Assembly: GCA_036375215.1 (NCBI GenBank)
Contig: DASUSH010000011.1
Location: forward strand, 1-12,413
Direction: 5' to 3'
Length of the DNA stretch: 12,413 nt
Source: DASUSH01 sp036375215
GTDB taxonomy: Bacteria > Actinomycetota > Thermoleophilia > Solirubrobacterales > 70-9
The translations under genes were made by a program, and so were the position numbers. The notes under the pieces were generated by a model, which did not search any database, was not told the DNA's origin, and was given only the letters and a program-made list of their open reading frames with translations. Below, piece by piece: positions 11,257 to 12,413 of this stretch; the stretch's first letter is position 1, and each line of letters begins with the position of its first letter.

Positions 11257-12413
11257 GCGCAGAGCACGACGAGAACCGCCTCGACTCGGTCGACGGGCCC
11301 GAGGACCTGAAGGGCCTCGGCGACGCCGAGCTCCAGGAGCTCGCCCAGGAGACCCGCGAGCTGATCATCGACACGATTGGTGAGATCGGCGGCCACTTCG
11401 GCGCCAATCTCGGCACCTGCGAGCTCGCCGTCGCCCTGCACAGCCTGCTCGACTCCCCGCGCGACAAGATCCTCTGGGACGTCGGCCACCAGGCCTACCC
11501 GCACAAGGTCCTGACCGGCCGCCGCGACCGGCTCGAGACGATCCGCAAGTACGGCGGGCTCGCCCCGTTCTGCTCGATCGCCGAATCCGAGCACGACATC
11601 ATGGGCGCCGGCCACGCGTCGACCTCGATCGGCTACGCGGTGGGGCTCAAGGAGGCTATGCGCAAGGGGATCGGCGAGGACGGCCACGTCGTCGCCGTGA
11701 TCGGCGACGGCGCGCTCACCGGTGGCGTCGCCTACGAGGCGCTGCAGAACGCCGGCGGGCTCGAGACCCCGATCGTGATCGTCCTGAACGACAACGGGAT
11801 GTCGATCTCGCCGAACGTCGGCGCGCTCTCGCGCAACTTCAACCGCGTCCGCCTCAACCCGCGGCTCTATCGCGCCCGCGAGGACGTCGAGGACCGGTTG
11901 CGCAAGCTGCCGCTCGGTCTCGGCGACCAGATCGGCCGGCTCGGCCCCGAGATCAAGTCGGCGGCGAAGGCGTACCTCGCGCCCGGCCTGCTCTTCGAGG
12001 AGCTCGACCTGGCCTACGTCGGGGTGATCGACGGCCACGACGTCGGCGCGCTCCGCCACGCGCTGCGCGGCGCGCTGGGCGCGAACCGCCCGGTCGTCGT
12101 CCACATCCACACCGTGAAGGGCAAGGGCTTCGCCGCCGCCGAGGAGGGCGGGCTCGAGGGGATGGAGAAGTGGCACGCGGCGAAGCCGGGCTCGATCGTC
12201 GACCGGCGCCCGGCGCCGAAGAAGCCCGAGCCCCTGAAGGAGACCGACGCGCCGGACTCGATCGCGCCCGAAAAGCTCGAGAAGCCGCCGCCCGCGGCGC
12301 CTCCGCAATACACGGCGGTCTTCGCCGAGGCCCTGATCGCCGAGGCCGAGGCGGATGAGCGCGTGATCGGGATCACCGCGGCGATGGCGGGGGGGACCGG
12401 GCTCGACAAGCTC
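11253..12413 (+). CDS. dxs: 1-deoxy-D-xylulose-5-phosphate synthase, 3' end cut by window
   Basis: This is the first enzyme of the MEP pathway: thiamine-diphosphate-dependent joining of pyruvate and glyceraldehyde 3-phosphate. The 387 codons seen (of about 620-650) cover domain I and the first part of domain II. Present are the N-terminal GGHFGANLGTCELAVALH with His48 (equivalent to the catalytic His49 of E. coli), WDVGHQAYPHKVLTGR (75-90), and the TPP/Mg motif GDGALTGG (151-158) ... NDNGMSIS (179-186). VGVIDGHD (256-263) and HTVKGKGFA (286-294) follow. The linker between domains I and II, after EKWHAAKPG (305-313), is longer than usual: about 38 residues of Lys/Glu/Pro-rich sequence including PPP (345-347). 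Domain II then begins at QYTAVFAEALI (352-362). The segment GGLAPFCSIAESEHDIMGAGHAS deviates from the common GGLSGFPKxxESxYDxFxxGHSS. It starts at ATG 11253, overlapping the ispA stop, without a clear ribosome binding site, so it is probably coupled. Confidence 0.95.
   Translation, partial: MSAEHDENRLDSVDGPEDLKGLGDAELQELAQETRELIIDTIGEIGGHFGANLGTCELAVALHSLLDSPRDKILWDVGHQAYPHKVLTGRRDRLETIRKYGGLAPFCSIAESEHDIMGAGHASTSIGYAVGLKEAMRKGIGEDGHVVAVIGDGALTGGVAYEALQNAGGLETPIVIVLNDNGMSISPNVGALSRNFNRVRLNPRLYRAREDVEDRLRKLPLGLGDQIGRLGPEIKSAAKAYLAPGLLFEELDLAYVGVIDGHDVGALRHALRGALGANRPVVVHIHTVKGKGFAAAEEGGLEGMEKWHAAKPGSIVDRRPAPKKPEPLKETDAPDSIAPEKLEKPPPAAPPQYTAVFAEALIAEAEADERVIGITAAMAGGTGLDKL

Noticed and set aside
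11112..12308. A 398-codon minus-strand frame opposite ispA/dxs
   Set aside because: Antisense to DXS with an intact TPP motif; composition typical of shadow frames.

Overview
The window is very GC-rich (roughly 70% by eye) and densely coded. Genes mostly overlap by 4 bases (ATGA, GTGA), GTG starts are common, and several genes carry a TAnnnT-type -10 box only 7-10 bases before the start codon. Together with the MEDS/ATPase regulator, the SpoIIAA-like protein and the pepQ ... efp-nusB ... ispA-dxs gene set, this suggests a high-GC actinobacterium, possibly of the Thermoleophilia/Solirubrobacterales type. The taxonomic call is inference.

Layout. Positions 1-1044 hold the 3' part of an Xaa-Pro dipeptidase/aminopeptidase (pepQ/pepP-like). 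Positions 1050-2097 hold a GC-rich hairpin, a possible SigB-like promoter, a 16-codon leader ORF and a MEDS-domain/RsbW-like ATPase regulator. On the minus strand, 4515-2114, lie an LtrA-family membrane protein and a CPA2-type cation:proton antiporter; they overlap by 4 bases and the antiporter seems to start at CTG. Positions 4674-5580 hold a SpoIIAA-like (STAS) protein and a small secreted lysozyme-fold protein whose start region looks frameshifted at a run of C. Positions 5581-5780 are non-coding, with a 40-bp tandem repeat carrying a perfect GGGGTC-T-GACCCC palindrome. Positions 5817-8520 form a tight three-gene unit: an ArsR-family repressor with a good promoter and an overlapping inverted repeat, a two-helix YgaP-type (DUF2892) membrane protein, and an MMPL/RND transporter. 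An unrecognised six-helix membrane protein follows at 8546-9178. From 9218 to the end runs a compact operon: efp, nusB, an xseB-like small ORF, a short-chain prenyl diphosphate synthase (ispA) and dxs (cut by the window end).

How it fits together. The last block joins translation/transcription factors (EF-P, NusB) to the start of isoprenoid synthesis: DXS makes deoxyxylulose phosphate for the MEP pathway and IspA condenses its C5 products. In other actinobacteria pepQ sits directly next to efp-nusB; here about 8.2 kb of stress/envelope accessory genes separates them. The accessory block is mostly membrane transport, envelope and stress-type regulation.

I see no CRISPR array, tRNA, rRNA, integrase or transposase gene. 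I did not find a clearly new defence-type system. The items most worth a second look are the C-tract frameshift before the lysozyme-like gene, the ArsR-YgaP-MMPL unit with its operator, the CTG start of the antiporter, and the palindromic tandem repeat.
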